From assembly GCA_049841275.1 (NCBI GenBank), contig JASGDN010000069.1, forward strand, positions 62,001 to 126,000: a DNA stretch of 64,000 nucleotides, in the 5' to 3' direction. The translations under genes and the position numbers were made by a program. Source of the DNA: JASGDN01 sp049841275 (GTDB lineage Bacteria; Chloroflexota; Chloroflexia; Thermomicrobiales; UBA6265). This document shows positions 16,835-25,396 of this stretch, in pieces; the stretch's first letter is position 1; each line of letters starts with the position of its first letter. The notes beneath the pieces were generated by a model. The model worked only from the letters and a program-made list of their open reading frames with translations. It had not been told where the DNA came from and made no database searches.

Positions 16835-17726
16835 TTACGGACACGACCTGCGTTTCGGCATCTTCACGACGCCAACCGCACAACCGGCCCAGCACGCCGT
16901 CGAACTGGCGGTACTGGCGGACCGGCTCGGCCTGGAGCTGGCGACCTTCCAGGACCATCCCTACCAGTCGTCCTTCCTCGATACGTGGACGCTGCTGGCC
17001 TACGTCGCCTCGAAGACGGAGCGTATTCACGTCGGGGGCAACGTGCTGAATTTGCCGTTGCGCGATCCGGCGGTGCTGGCGCGGGCGGTGGCGAGTCTCG
17101 ACCGGCTGAGCGGTGGGCGGGCCGAACTCGGTATCGGTGCGGGCGCATTCTGGGACGGCATCGCGGCGATGGGCGGGCGCAGGCTCTCCCCTGGCGAGGC
17201 CGTCCGTGCGCTGGACGAGGGGATCGACGTCATCCGCCAGATCTGGGACACCTCGGTACGCGGCGGCGTGAAGGTGGAGGGCGACTTCTATCACGTCGTC
17301 GGGGCGAAGCGGGGACCGGCACCGGTCCACGACATCGGCATCTGGGTTGGTGCGTACAAGCCGAAGATGCTCGACCTCGTCGGGCGGAAGGCGACCGGCT
17401 GGCTTCCCTCGCTCGGCTACCTGTCGGGCGGTGTTGCCGATCTGGAGGCGATGAACACCCGGATCGATGCGGCGGCGGTCGCGGCAGGCCGGCAGCCGGG
17501 CGACATCCGGCGGATGCTGAACCTGAACGGGCAGTTCGCGCAGGCGCATACGGGCTACCTGCAAGGTCCGCCGGAAGGGTGGGCGGAGGACCTTGCAGAG
17601 ACGGCACTGACGTATGGCATCTCCGACTTCATCCTGGCGGCGGACGACCCGGCCCTGGTGGAGCTCTTCGCGACGGCGATTGTTCCTACGACGCGGGAGC
17701 TGGTCGCCGCTGCCCGACGGGAATGA
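16827..17726 (+). CDS. LLM class (F420-type) oxidoreductase
   Basis: This 299-residue luciferase-like protein is clearly paralogous to the N-terminal part of the upstream fusion. Both share TFQDHPYQ/TVQDHPYN, the GxGAGAFWxxIAAMGG block and IWxGAxKPKML. Such enzymes use F420 or FMN for hydride transfer to or from alcohols, tetrahydropterins or xenobiotics. The ATG at 16827 lies inside the end of the upstream gene, so translation is coupled. Both should be under the MarR-type promoter. It lacks the FAD oxidase extension. Confidence 0.88.
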   Translation: MPDYGHDLRFGIFTTPTAQPAQHAVELAVLADRLGLELATFQDHPYQSSFLDTWTLLAYVASKTERIHVGGNVLNLPLRDPAVLARAVASLDRLSGGRAELGIGAGAFWDGIAAMGGRRLSPGEAVRALDEGIDVIRQIWDTSVRGGVKVEGDFYHVVGAKRGPAPVHDIGIWVGAYKPKMLDLVGRKATGWLPSLGYLSGGVADLEAMNTRIDAAAVAAGRQPGDIRRMLNLNGQFAQAHTGYLQGPPEGWAEDLAETALTYGISDFILAADDPALVELFATAIVPTTRELVAAARRE

Positions 17727-17854
17727 GCGGCCCATACTAGGACGCCCTATGACCGGCTGATGTTCGCACTCGCACAGCGTCGCGTTCGTGGTGGTCCGGC
17801 GCACTCAATGCAGGCACCGCCTCGCGGGTATGGCCGGATTCCTGGGGAACTCGT

Positions 17855-18811
17855 TCAGGGTGCCGATGGCGCGGGAGCAACCACGGAGCGGCGTCGCCAG
17901 AGGCGCCCATCGATCAGCGACATCCCGGCGATGATGAGGACCATGCCCACTAGCTGGATCGGCACCAGCGCCTCGTGCAGGAAGACCGCGCCGAGGACGA
18001 TCGAGGCGATCGGGATCAGGAAGCCGATCTGCGAGGTATTTGTCGCGCCAACGGTGCCCAGCAACCGGAAGTAGATCAGGTAGGCCAGCACGGTCGAGAG
18101 CAGGGTCATCCCCAGCATGGCCGCCCACGCCTTCAGACTCCAGTGCGTGGTCGCCCACGGGCGGTCGAGCAGCGCCAGCGGGATCATCCAGAGGGTCGCC
18201 CCGACCATCTGGCCCCAGGCGAGTTCAAGCGGTGGACGTTGCTTCACACGGCGGGCAAAGACATTCGAGAAGCCATAGAGCGCGGTCGCCCCGATCACCG
18301 CCAGCTTGCCGAGGATGCTGCCGTCGCCGATCGTGCCGATGCCATCGCTCATGATGACAACCACGCCCACCATCCCCAGGGCGATCCCGCCGAGTTTGAG
18401 GCCGGTGATCCGTTCGTCTGACCCCATGAAATGGGCCGCGAGCACGGTCCAGACCGGGACCATCGCCGAGAGGATCCCGGCGAGCCCGGAGGAGATGCGC
18501 GTTTCGCCCCAGAAGATCAGGCTGTAGGGGAGGGCGCTGTTCGTCAGGCCGAGGACGAGGTAGGCGATCCAGGTCTGTCGGTCGCGCGGGATGCCCATGC
18601 CGCGGACGCGCATGATCCCGAAAATGATGATCCCGGCCAGCAGGACGCGGACAAATGCGATCGTTGTCGGGCCGATATCCTCCACGGCCACCTTTGCGAA
18701 GAAATAGGACGCTCCCCAGACGGTCGCGAGCGCGATCAGGAGCAGCCAATCCCGCCCGTTCATCGTGGTGGAAGCCGGCATCGGTGCTTTGGATGGGCGT
18801 GGCGAGGACAT
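17855..18811 (-). CDS. EamA/DMT family transporter
   Basis: This 318-residue drug/metabolite transporter has ten predicted membrane helices in two EamA repeats. The first repeat begins LLLIALATVWGASYFFAKVAVEDIGP and the second LGKLAVIGATALYGFSNVFARR. The usual repeat endings are present (GLAGILSAMVPVWTVLAAHF and NTSQIGFLIPIASIVLGAVFLHE). Members export metabolites, amino acids or drugs. It is transcribed towards the LLM pair and is not in an operon. The substrate is not predictable. Confidence 0.88.
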   Translation of the reverse strand: MSSPRPSKAPMPASTTMNGRDWLLLIALATVWGASYFFAKVAVEDIGPTTIAFVRVLLAGIIIFGIMRVRGMGIPRDRQTWIAYLVLGLTNSALPYSLIFWGETRISSGLAGILSAMVPVWTVLAAHFMGSDERITGLKLGGIALGMVGVVVIMSDGIGTIGDGSILGKLAVIGATALYGFSNVFARRVKQRPPLELAWGQMVGATLWMIPLALLDRPWATTHWSLKAWAAMLGMTLLSTVLAYLIYFRLLGTVGATNTSQIGFLIPIASIVLGAVFLHEALVPIQLVGMVLIIAGMSLIDGRLWRRRSVVAPAPSAP

Positions 18812-18900
18812 GCGTCAGGCTCCGGTGACTCGCGCTGCGTACGAGAATAGGGGGCGGTCCGCGATCTTCTCGGGGGAGATCGCGGATCGTGAAGGCTGGA

Positions 18901-19323
18901 TCAGGAGCCGGACTCCATGAGCGGTCGTGGGTCGAATGTGACCCGGATCGCGGTAATCAGGCCATTCTCGACGTGACTCCAGTTCGCCGTGGGGATCGGG
19001 TCCGTGGTGGCAGTGTGCAGATCGAACCAGGTGATCGCATCATCGCCTTCGACAACACGGGCGTGCAAGGTCAGGTCGACCATGATGTGTTTTGCCATGC
19101 CTTTCAGGCCGGCAATGCATTCCTCCGCATTGTTCGCCGTTCCGAGGACGCCCACGAACGTCACCTCATCGGCGAGGACGGTGCGCAGGCGGTTGAAATC
19201 GCGGGCCAGCCAGGCGTCGTAATAGGTGGTGACGGCGGTGCGGGTCTGGTCGCTGCTTATGGGAAGTCTCCTTTTGCCAAAGATGAAGCCTTGTGAACGG
19301 GCAATTACCGGTCGATGCTCCAC
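18901..19323 (-). CDS. SnoaL-like/NTF2-fold protein, start uncertain
   Basis: This NTF2-fold protein of the SnoaL-like type has an N-terminal helix (TAVTTYYDAWLARDFNRLRTVL), then DEVTFVGVLGTANNAEECIAGLKGMA and a cone of beta strands. Such small cone proteins act as isomerases or hydrolases, or only bind ligands. The only canonical start (ATG 19323) overlaps the upstream gene by 19 bases and adds 21 residues unlike the family. AAAAGGAGA lies seven bases before an ATA codon at 19260, so translation may begin there, giving 119 residues. It is co-transcribed with the AhpD-like gene. Confidence 0.75.
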   Translation of the reverse strand: MEHRPVIARSQGFIFGKRRLPISSDQTRTAVTTYYDAWLARDFNRLRTVLADEVTFVGVLGTANNAEECIAGLKGMAKHIMVDLTLHARVVEGDDAITWFDLHTATTDPIPTANWSHVENGLITAIRVTFDPRPLMESGS

Positions 19324-19775
19324 GTGCGCGTGGTCACGCCAACGAGGTTCCAGGCGTTGATCGTGACGATCAGCGAGACAAGGGCGGCGAGTTCGGTATC
19401 CGTGAAGTGCTCGGCAGCGGCATTCCAGGTAGCGGAAGGTACGTGCGTCTCACTGGCGCGGGTGACGGCTTCGGTGAGGGCGAGTGCGGCCCGTTCGTGG
19501 TCGGTGAAGAAAGGGGATTCGCGCCAGACCGGGACCGCCGCAATGGTGCGGAGGTCGTATCCGGCTTTCTCGGCATCCTGGGAGTGCATATCGACGCAAT
19601 AGGCGCAACCGTTGAGCTGCGATGCTCGCAGGCGTACCAGTTCACGCAGGCCGCGATCGATCCCGGCGCGATCCAGTTCCGCCGTGGTCGCCCGATCGAG
19701 TGATGCCAGCGCCCGATTGAATCCAGGCGCCAGGCCTTCGAAGTCGATCCGTGGGGTCAATGGCTCAGCGATCAT
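19305..19775 (-). CDS. Carboxymuconolactone decarboxylase/AhpD-like protein
   Basis: This is a 156-residue helical protein of the CMD/AhpD superfamily. The active-site motif LNGCAYCVDMHSQDA (residues 54-68) holds the CxxC pair and nearby His used as a peroxidase or disulfide relay in AhpD. The N-terminal part resembles the group named peroxidase-related enzymes. AAAGGAG precedes the ATG. It is divergent from a TetR regulator and upstream of the SnoaL-like gene, so the pair is probably a TetR-controlled response to a reactive compound. Confidence 0.88.
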   Translation of the reverse strand: MIAEPLTPRIDFEGLAPGFNRALASLDRATTAELDRAGIDRGLRELVRLRASQLNGCAYCVDMHSQDAEKAGYDLRTIAAVPVWRESPFFTDHERAALALTEAVTRASETHVPSATWNAAAEHFTDTELAALVSLIVTINAWNLVGVTTRTWSIDR

Positions 19776-19830
19776 GGACCATCTCCTTTGTGTACTACAG
19801 TATAATTATAAACCATGGTATAATGACCAT
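19776..19830. promoter_or_regulatory. Divergent promoter region with overlapping AT-rich palindromes
   Basis: This short region holds TATAATTATA (a 10-base palindrome), ACCATGGT, and a second TATAAT at 19819-19824. The latter ends six bases before the tetR ATG, so that mRNA is likely leaderless. On the other strand, TATAAT/TATACT elements lie ahead of the AhpD-like gene. ATTATA and TATAAT arms around CCATGG could be the TetR site. Confidence 0.55.
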
Positions 19831-20466
19831 ATGGAGACGTCAACCCCCCTGAGACGGGCTCGAAACAAGCAACGCACCCATGCGCGCATCCTGGATGCGG
19901 CGATTGCCCTCTTCGTCAAGCAGGGTTACGACAGCACGACGATCGACCAGATCGTCGTGGCGGCTGATGTGGCGCGTGGCACCTTCTTCAACTATTTCCC
20001 GGCCAAGAGCGATCTCCTGCTGGCCTGGGGCGAGACGCATCGCAGGGAAATCGAGGAACGACTGACGGGGTTGGCGTCCGGGGCCGTGCTTGGGCGGCTT
20101 CAGGAGGCTTTTGCTCATGCTGCCGAAAGCTACGATGCGGATGCTGCCATGAATCGGGCGATGGTGCGCAGCTGGCTTGGTGCTGGGGGGCCACTGTTGC
20201 CAGGGGCAGGGGCGACCCTGGCTGTGTTGATCCCGATCGTCGAGGCTGGTCAGCGTGACGGGGAGATACGGGCCGATATCCCGCCCGATATTGCTGCACA
20301 ATGCATCCTCGATTGCTACCTCGGTCAAGTCTATCGGTGGGCGCAGGGCGATGCATCCCTTGGCGATCTCCTGCCAGCGTCTCTCGATGTGGTGCTGGCA
20401 GGCCTGGCGGCGGATCGTCCGGGTCAGCATGCGCCGGCACACCTCGCGGGAAGAGATGGTGGTTGA
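19831..20466 (+). CDS. TetR family regulator
   Basis: This 211-residue regulator opens with a basic arm (RRARNKQRTHARILDAAIALF) and the helix-turn-helix YDSTTIDQIVVAADVARGTFFNYFPAKSDLL (residues 30-60). The GTFFNYF recognition helix is typical of the AcrR/TetR group. The C-terminal domain is helical and should bind a small hydrophobic ligand. The ATG at 19831 was chosen because the longer frame would read through the neighbour's promoter. It probably represses the divergent AhpD-like/SnoaL-like operon and itself. Confidence 0.88.
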   Translation: METSTPLRRARNKQRTHARILDAAIALFVKQGYDSTTIDQIVVAADVARGTFFNYFPAKSDLLLAWGETHRREIEERLTGLASGAVLGRLQEAFAHAAESYDADAAMNRAMVRSWLGAGGPLLPGAGATLAVLIPIVEAGQRDGEIRADIPPDIAAQCILDCYLGQVYRWAQGDASLGDLLPASLDVVLAGLAADRPGQHAPAHLAGRDGG

Positions 20467-20478
20467 TGTACCGCAGGT

Positions 20479-20952
20479 TTACTTGGTCTGAGCCTCGGGT
20501 GCGGTTGGTTGCTCCCACCCGAAAGTCTGGAACCATTCGCCCTGCGTGATGCGTTCGATGGCGTGCCGGATGTAGGGAACCGTGTTTGATGGAAGGGTGT
20601 TGATCGGGAACCAGGCGAGCTCGTCACACTTGTCGGGTTCCCGGTTCTCGATCGTGCCCGTCCACTCCCACGTTTCGAGGAAGAAGTCGATTCGCTCGGT
20701 GTCGCTCTGGCGGTGCATCACCGCCGCGACCTTCATTGCCGAAGGCGCGACCACGATACCCGCTTCCTCGGACGTTTCCCGGATCGCGGCCTGCACGACC
20801 TCCTCGTTGCCATCGAGGTGTCCGGCCACGAGGCTGTAGTTGCCATCCTCGTATCCGGTATTGAAGCGCCTGAGCAGGAGGACGCGGTCATCCTGGCGGA
20901 TCAGGATGTGGACGGCGACGATCAGGCGAAATCGTTCTCTGGATTGGGACAT
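20479..20952 (-). CDS. Nudix hydrolase
   Basis: This 157-residue Nudix pyrophosphohydrolase has a complete Nudix box, beginning GHLDGNEEV and ending REtSEEAGI (about residues 44-66), with the metal-binding RExxEE core. The surroundings (RVLLLRRFNTGYEDGNYSLVAG before, EWTGTIENREPDKCDELAWFPI after) resemble the MutT-like branch that handles nucleoside diphosphate derivatives or capped nucleotides. It is convergent with the TetR gene, 12 bases apart. The substrate is uncertain. Confidence 0.9.
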   Translation of the reverse strand: MSQSRERFRLIVAVHILIRQDDRVLLLRRFNTGYEDGNYSLVAGHLDGNEEVVQAAIRETSEEAGIVVAPSAMKVAAVMHRQSDTERIDFFLETWEWTGTIENREPDKCDELAWFPINTLPSNTVPYIRHAIERITQGEWFQTFGWEQPTAPEAQTK

Positions 20953-21050
20953 GGGGCGACAGATCCTTGTATGGCAACGTTTTGCCCGTGCCGGCCGTTG
21001 ATTCCGATAAGAGCGTTTTGCCGCATGCAGCGTACATGGGGGCGATTGTC

Positions 21051-21656
21051 ATGATTGTCACGCGTCGTTCGCTCGTGCAGGGAGCGATCCTTGCGCCAGC
21101 CCTGAGCGCCGGGTCTTCAGCCTCCGCACAGGAGGATGCCACGCCGGCCGGCGAAGAAGCCCTTTCCGTGGATGAGGTCGTGTGGCGGTTGCGGACGCGG
21201 CCGATCCTCTCGCCGCTCTTCCCCAGCGATACCGGGGAGCTTGCGGTGCTGGACTGGGTGGATGATGGTGACGAGGATCTTGATGGGACGGCCGGTGCGT
21301 TCCTCATTCAGGATACGGCCAAGGGTGACGATGACAATGCGCTGATTGGCGCCTACATCGTTCATCCGACGGTCCGGTCTGCGGAGGAGCGCATGCAACA
21401 GCAGGCGACCGATGGCCGGGACGAGCATCCGATGACGTTGCTTGGCCGTTCCGGGGCGTCGGCCCAGTATCCGGATGGCTATTCGCTGGTGGCAGTGGTG
21501 GATGGATTCGTGATCGTGAGCGCGACCGGCGGAACCCTGGCGACCGGCCCGGATGCCCCCGATGTTACCGACTTCCGGGAAGCCGATGCGCGGGCGCTCA
21601 CGCACTTGGCCGGGTTGCTGGATCATCTGCGCACAGTGATGGCGAAGAACGAATAA
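21051..21656 (+). CDS. Exported protein of unknown function with Tat-like signal
   Basis: This protein of about 201 residues has an N-terminal signal VTRRSLVQGAILAPALSAGSSASA, with twin arginines, followed by QEDATPAGEE, so it is probably exported. Starts at 21036 or 21051 both fit; neither has a strong ribosome binding site. The mature part is acidic, with no cysteines and no recognised domain: a short helical start, LAVLDWVDDGD, a central region that reads like alternating strands, and a helical end. It is divergent from the Nudix gene. I do not assign a function. Confidence 0.65.
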   Translation: MIVTRRSLVQGAILAPALSAGSSASAQEDATPAGEEALSVDEVVWRLRTRPILSPLFPSDTGELAVLDWVDDGDEDLDGTAGAFLIQDTAKGDDDNALIGAYIVHPTVRSAEERMQQQATDGRDEHPMTLLGRSGASAQYPDGYSLVAVVDGFVIVSATGGTLATGPDAPDVTDFREADARALTHLAGLLDHLRTVMAKNE

Positions 21657-21759
21657 CCCTGTAGGGGCCAGGGCAGGGCATCCGGGATATCCGGTCTCGT
21701 CGGGTTGTGCGTCGTGGCTGACATTCATTTCGGTTCTCGTCATCCCGCGCCAGCCTGAT

Positions 21760-22518
21760 TCAGGTGTTGTCCCGGATCGAGATCGCGGCTGCAACCAGCG
21801 AGGCATTTCCGGTCACCGCATTCCCGCTCGGGTCGCGATCGGTGTCCTCCAGCCCGATGCGTGTGTCGAATCCACGGGCCAGGGCATCGCGCAGCAGGGG
21901 CCAGGCGGCTGGGCCTTCGGAATGCTGGAGCCGGGGCGCGGTGATCCCGTGGCGGTCGAGCGTGGCGTGAATCTCATGGGCAGTGGTGAGGACGGCGGGG
22001 ACATCGTTGTCGTGGTCGGCGGCGTATGGTTCCACGAGGATGCGGGTGACGCGGTCTGCGAATCCGGACCCGGCGAGGAGTTCCGCATCGGCGACAGTCG
22101 CGAGGCCCGCCTCGATGCCGACCCCGGCGGCGAGCAGGGCCTCCATCGCCTGCATCGCGCCATCCTCCGAGAGATTGACGGAGGCGTAGTCGGGGGTCGT
22201 CCATCCGCGAATATGGGCGAGCCGCCGTTCGCGGTCTGGCTCGATCCACTCACCGGTCGTGATGCCGACAGGCACGCCGGCCTCGTTCTTCACGCGTGCG
22301 ACGAGGTCGTTCACGATGGTGGGATCAACGGTTTCCGCGCCCGCGAGATCGCGGGGGTGAAGGTGAATCGCTCCGGCGCCCGCCGCGACAACGGCGATGG
22401 CGTCGCGCACGAAATCGTCCGCCGTCATCGGTGCGGCGGGGTGATCGATGCGCGTGATGCGGCCATTCAGGGCGGCCTGCACGAGCGGGGAACGACGCGT
22501 ACGGTGAAGCTGGGACAT
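21760..22518 (-). CDS. BKACE/DUF849 family protein (3-keto-5-aminohexanoate cleavage type)
   Basis: This protein of about 252 residues is of the beta-keto acid cleavage enzyme family (DUF849), zinc-dependent TIM barrels that cleave beta-keto acids with acetyl-CoA. Seen here are LVQAALNGRITRIDHPAAPMT at the first strand, AGAIHLHPRD with the paired His metal ligands, GITTGEW, YASVNLSEDGA and the C-terminal TRIGLEDT. It is shorter than most members (about 270-310 residues) and may lack part of one loop. The ATG at 22518 follows AGGA by some nine bases. It is divergent from a nucleotidyltransferase. The keto acid is unknown. Confidence 0.82.
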   Translation of the reverse strand: MSQLHRTRRSPLVQAALNGRITRIDHPAAPMTADDFVRDAIAVVAAGAGAIHLHPRDLAGAETVDPTIVNDLVARVKNEAGVPVGITTGEWIEPDRERRLAHIRGWTTPDYASVNLSEDGAMQAMEALLAAGVGIEAGLATVADAELLAGSGFADRVTRILVEPYAADHDNDVPAVLTTAHEIHATLDRHGITAPRLQHSEGPAAWPLLRDALARGFDTRIGLEDTDRDPSGNAVTGNASLVAAAISIRDNT

Positions 22519-22613
22519 GGATATCATCCTGCGAGCATCGGCATGCCAATGACGGTATCGTCGGTGATGCAGGGGACGGAAGCGGTCCGCTTTGGTTGGG
22601 TGGAGGAATGTTC

Positions 22614-23318
22614 GTGAATGGCCGTGGCGCACGAGCCGGATGTGCCGCCGACTACGCTAGGAACCGCGATCGGCTGCTCGCGGATCTCGTCGCCGGGCTG
22701 GAACGCGATCCCGATGTCGTGTCGGTCTGGCTCGAAGGATCGCTGGGGCGGGGCGGGGCCGACGACCTGAGCGATCTGGACATCGGGATCGTGGTGAAGG
22801 ACGGGCGGATCGCCGAGATCGTGGCCGATCCCGGCCGGTTCGTTCGCAACCTGGCCGTGACGTGTCTCGAAATCCCCGCACCGTCGAATGCGCCGCCGGG
22901 AGGGGCGTTCCTCCTGACCTGGGCTTCATGGGGCGATACTGGTCTGCCATTCCAGGTGGACTGGTATTGGTACCCGGCATCGACGGCGATCCGGCCGGCA
23001 GCCTCGCGGATCGTGATGGAACGGCCAGGATACGGTATCCCGGTGGCGGCTTCGGCGCCGCTTGTGGCTATCGACAGGGACGCGGCGATCAGCGACGCAA
23101 TCCGGTCCGCGTTGCTGAGAACGATGATCGCGGCCAAGTCTCTTGCCCGTGGCAACCCGTGGAACGTCGTGCACCACCTTCGTTCGGTTGATCGCTTGCG
23201 GGCGACGCTGGCCTGGTTGGTCGTGCATGGCGAATCGCCTACTTACGATCAGGTGAAGTACACGCGGCCATCGCACACGCTTCCCGCCACGCGTGAGGAG
23301 CAGGCGGGCCTTTTTTGA
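22614..23318 (+). CDS. Nucleotidyltransferase-domain protein
   Basis: This 234-residue protein starts at GTG 22614, six bases after GGAGGA. Residues 40-60 carry WLEGSLGRGGADDLSDLDIGIV, the Gly-Ser plus double-aspartate core of polymerase-beta-type nucleotidyltransferases. A later FQVDWYWYP could supply the third carboxylate. The C-terminal half is helical. It is unlike the protein at 6529-7359 outside the core. The C-terminal codons coincide with a terminator-like hairpin and T-run, so the end may be a truncated version of a longer family member. Confidence 0.72.
   Translation: MNGRGARAGCAADYARNRDRLLADLVAGLERDPDVVSVWLEGSLGRGGADDLSDLDIGIVVKDGRIAEIVADPGRFVRNLAVTCLEIPAPSNAPPGGAFLLTWASWGDTGLPFQVDWYWYPASTAIRPAASRIVMERPGYGIPVAASAPLVAIDRDAAISDAIRSALLRTMIAAKSLARGNPWNVVHHLRSVDRLRATLAWLVVHGESPTYDQVKYTRPSHTLPATREEQAGLF
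23283..23316 (+). terminator. Intrinsic terminator overlapping a gene's 3' end
   Basis: CCCGCC (23283-23288) and GGCGGG (23303-23308) form a six-pair GC stem, followed by CC and six T. The last T is also the first base of the TGA stop of the nucleotidyltransferase gene. The structure fits an intrinsic terminator. Confidence 0.6.
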
Positions 23319-23516
23319 TGCTGACCGTCAGGTCACACCGTCGCGTCGAGGTGGTGGAAGACGGGACATCGTCCGGGTGCGCAAATTCCCCATCTTCGAT
23401 GCAGGCAGCATGTTCGTTCGCGTCTGCCGCTATGATTAGGATGCGTCCAGCTTTGGGAGACTTGGCACCATGTGGGTGCGGCTCCGGGGCATCGAACCGT
23501 CGTGGGGCGAAGTGGC

Positions 23517-24593
23517 ATGGATACGGTGTTGGTGGTGTTGGTGCTGATCGTCGTGCTCGCATTGTTGGTGGGCATCGGCTATTTCTTCGTGCGGGAGGCG
23601 GGACAGGAGAACGTGCAGGCGTGGTTGACGACGCCGCGGCAACTGAAGCAGTCGGTCTCCGCGTTCGTTGCGCGTCCGGCGCCGTCCACCATCAGCGGGC
23701 ACGATCCGGGGGTGAAGGTCGATCCGGCGCTTGCCCGGCCGGGGGGCGCCAGTGGACGGGTAGTGTCCGGTCCGAAGCAGGAACCGGTGCTGCCGTACGC
23801 CCTCGATGGTGCGGCGCTTCGCGACCTGCGCGACGAGTTTCGGGATGAGTTGCGGCAGACGGCGACCATTGCCCGGGACTTTGATATCCGCCTGACGCGG
23901 ATGGAATCGGCGATCTCCGATGTGCGGCGCATGCCGGATGAGGTCGGGCGTTCCTTGCGCGAGCAGGAGAGCCAGCGGCAGCGGGAGTTCGACCGCCTGC
24001 AGCAGGAGATCGGCACGATGCGGCTGACGCTTGGCCGCTGGGGCGAACGCCGGGGCGAGGCGCTGGCCGATGTCTACGGCAACCTGGCGAAGGTGGAGGT
24101 CGCCCTCGCGGCGGTCGTAAACCCGATGCTGTTGCCCGGTGAGACGCTGGTACTGCCATCGGAGTTTACGGCGGAGGTGCTGCAGTGGAGCGCCTGGGGC
24201 GAGGTGGGCGAGCGCGCGTTTGCGTTCGGAAACGCCTTCAACCAGAGCCGTTACGTGCTCGACGAGGGGTTGGCGGTCCAGATCGAGACGTTCATCATGA
24301 CGCTCCGGCAGGGCCTGACACGGGATGTCTTCCCGGCGGTGCGCGACGGCAATCCGACGGATGCCCAGGTGGCGCAGATGCGGGCCGGTCTCGCGGAGGT
24401 CATTGCGGAACTCCCGGCCGTGCGCCGGACGATCGAGGTCTCCTATCGGGAGATCGGGATGCCTTCCGGTGCGAAGGACGCGCCGCACGAGGACGCGATC
24501 GAGGCGAGCGTGCCGGTGGATGCGGAGCCGATGCCCGAGTCCGATCCGGAGGCGACGGGACCACTGCTTCGCCCGCTCGACCCCGAGGCCTGA
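23517..24593 (+). CDS. Membrane-anchored coiled-coil protein
   Basis: This 358-residue protein has one N-terminal membrane helix (residues 3-28: VLVVLVLIVVLALLVGIGYF). A long cytoplasmic part follows: a proline-rich linker, a coiled coil around residues 95-175 (LRDLRDEFRDELRQ, REFDRLQQEIG) and a helical C-terminal domain ending in an acidic tail. It resembles RmuC in layout, but I do not see the RmuC nuclease-like domain. The ATG at 23517 was chosen just before the membrane helix. The function is unknown; a scaffold role at the membrane is only a guess. Confidence 0.7.
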   Translation: MDTVLVVLVLIVVLALLVGIGYFFVREAGQENVQAWLTTPRQLKQSVSAFVARPAPSTISGHDPGVKVDPALARPGGASGRVVSGPKQEPVLPYALDGAALRDLRDEFRDELRQTATIARDFDIRLTRMESAISDVRRMPDEVGRSLREQESQRQREFDRLQQEIGTMRLTLGRWGERRGEALADVYGNLAKVEVALAAVVNPMLLPGETLVLPSEFTAEVLQWSAWGEVGERAFAFGNAFNQSRYVLDEGLAVQIETFIMTLRQGLTRDVFPAVRDGNPTDAQVAQMRAGLAEVIAELPAVRRTIEVSYREIGMPSGAKDAPHEDAIEASVPVDAEPMPESDPEATGPLLRPLDPEA

Positions 24594-24610
24594 GCGATCT
24601 TCTCCCCGTT

Positions 24611-24658
24611 TTGACAAGCCGATTGTGAGTGTTTCATAGCGCTTACGATCGGCGTTTT
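24611..24658 (+). terminator. Weak stem-loop and TTGACA motif after the coiled-coil gene
   Basis: GCCGAT (24618-24623) and ATCGGC (24648-24653) can pair, followed by GTTTT, which could end the upstream transcript. TTGACA at 24611-24616 with a poor -10 could instead start transcription of the downstream protease-like gene. Neither role is firm. Confidence 0.3.
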
Positions 24659-24780
24659 GGGTTGGGGATTGATGAACAGCACTGCAGAATGGGTCCGTGG
24701 TACGCTCATCAAGGTACCAGCATCATGCATACGGAGCGTTTGCTTCTTCGAGATCATCTCAGGCCATCAAAAGGGGACAC

Positions 24781-25296
24781 ATGGAGATCGGAAGCCTGAT
24801 TGCCTTTGCATGCTTCTGGCTGGTAACGGCCCCGGTCCTCGTCTTGCTGCATGAGATGGGCCATGCGATTCCGACGTTGGCGTTCGGGACCGGGCTGGTA
24901 ACCATTGATCTCGGAAGTCCCGCAAAGCCATGTTGGACCGTTGCCATGGGGCGTCTACGGCTTCGGTGTCGACTGTTCTCGACAACATTCGGGTCCGTCA
25001 GCGGATCGCTGGAAGACGCATCTCCCGGGCAGCGTATGGCGGTCCTTGCTGGTGGACCATGCGTTTCTTTGGCCGTCACCGTGGTGTTGGGCGTGGCGAT
25101 CCGATTTGGTGCAGTCCCCGAATATCTGGAATTCTCTCTGTCGTGGGCGTTTTGGGGTGCATTGACGCAGACGCTCTTTACCGCACTGCCGATCAGATAT
25201 CCGGAGTGGCTGGGATCATACGCCGGGCTGCCGAGTGACGGCATGCGAATCCTCACTATCTTCCGCGAGCGACGTGCTGAGCGGGGATCGTCCTGA
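24781..25296 (+). CDS. Small M50-like (site-2 protease type) membrane protein
   Basis: This 171-residue membrane protein has the metalloprotease motif HEMGH (residues 24-28) inside its first hydrophobic helix. A second conserved-looking acidic site, LPSDGMRI (about 153-160), resembles the [N/D]xDG metal-ligand motif of M50 proteases. Three or four hydrophobic segments are visible. It is shorter than site-2 proteases with PDZ domains and resembles the minimal M50 group. GGGGAC precedes the ATG. Intramembrane proteolysis is inferred from motifs only; no anti-sigma substrate lies beside it. Confidence 0.7.
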   Translation: MEIGSLIAFACFWLVTAPVLVLLHEMGHAIPTLAFGTGLVTIDLGSPAKPCWTVAMGRLRLRCRLFSTTFGSVSGSLEDASPGQRMAVLAGGPCVSLAVTVVLGVAIRFGAVPEYLEFSLSWAFWGALTQTLFTALPIRYPEWLGSYAGLPSDGMRILTIFRERRAERGSS

Positions 25297-25317
25297 GATG
25301 CGCAATGCAGTGCTGCT

Positions 25318-25396
25318 GAATACGGGTATTGTCGTATTCACCGGTTATACGGTATTCTCTGTGCATACATTGGTGCAGGCGATGAGGAGGCATGAC
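25318..25396 (+). promoter_or_regulatory. Repeated GTATTC half-sites ahead of a MazE/Doc operon
   Basis: GAATAC (25318-25323), GTATTC (25334-25339) and GTATTC (25352-25357) surround a TTATAC -10-like element. Such repeated half-sites are usual for autoregulation by swapped-hairpin antitoxins. AGGAGG at 25385-25390 is the ribosome binding site of the antitoxin gene. Confidence 0.5.

Noticed and set aside
23517..24593. RmuC recombination protein
   Set aside because: The membrane helix plus coiled coil looks like RmuC, but its conserved nuclease-like domain is not visible.
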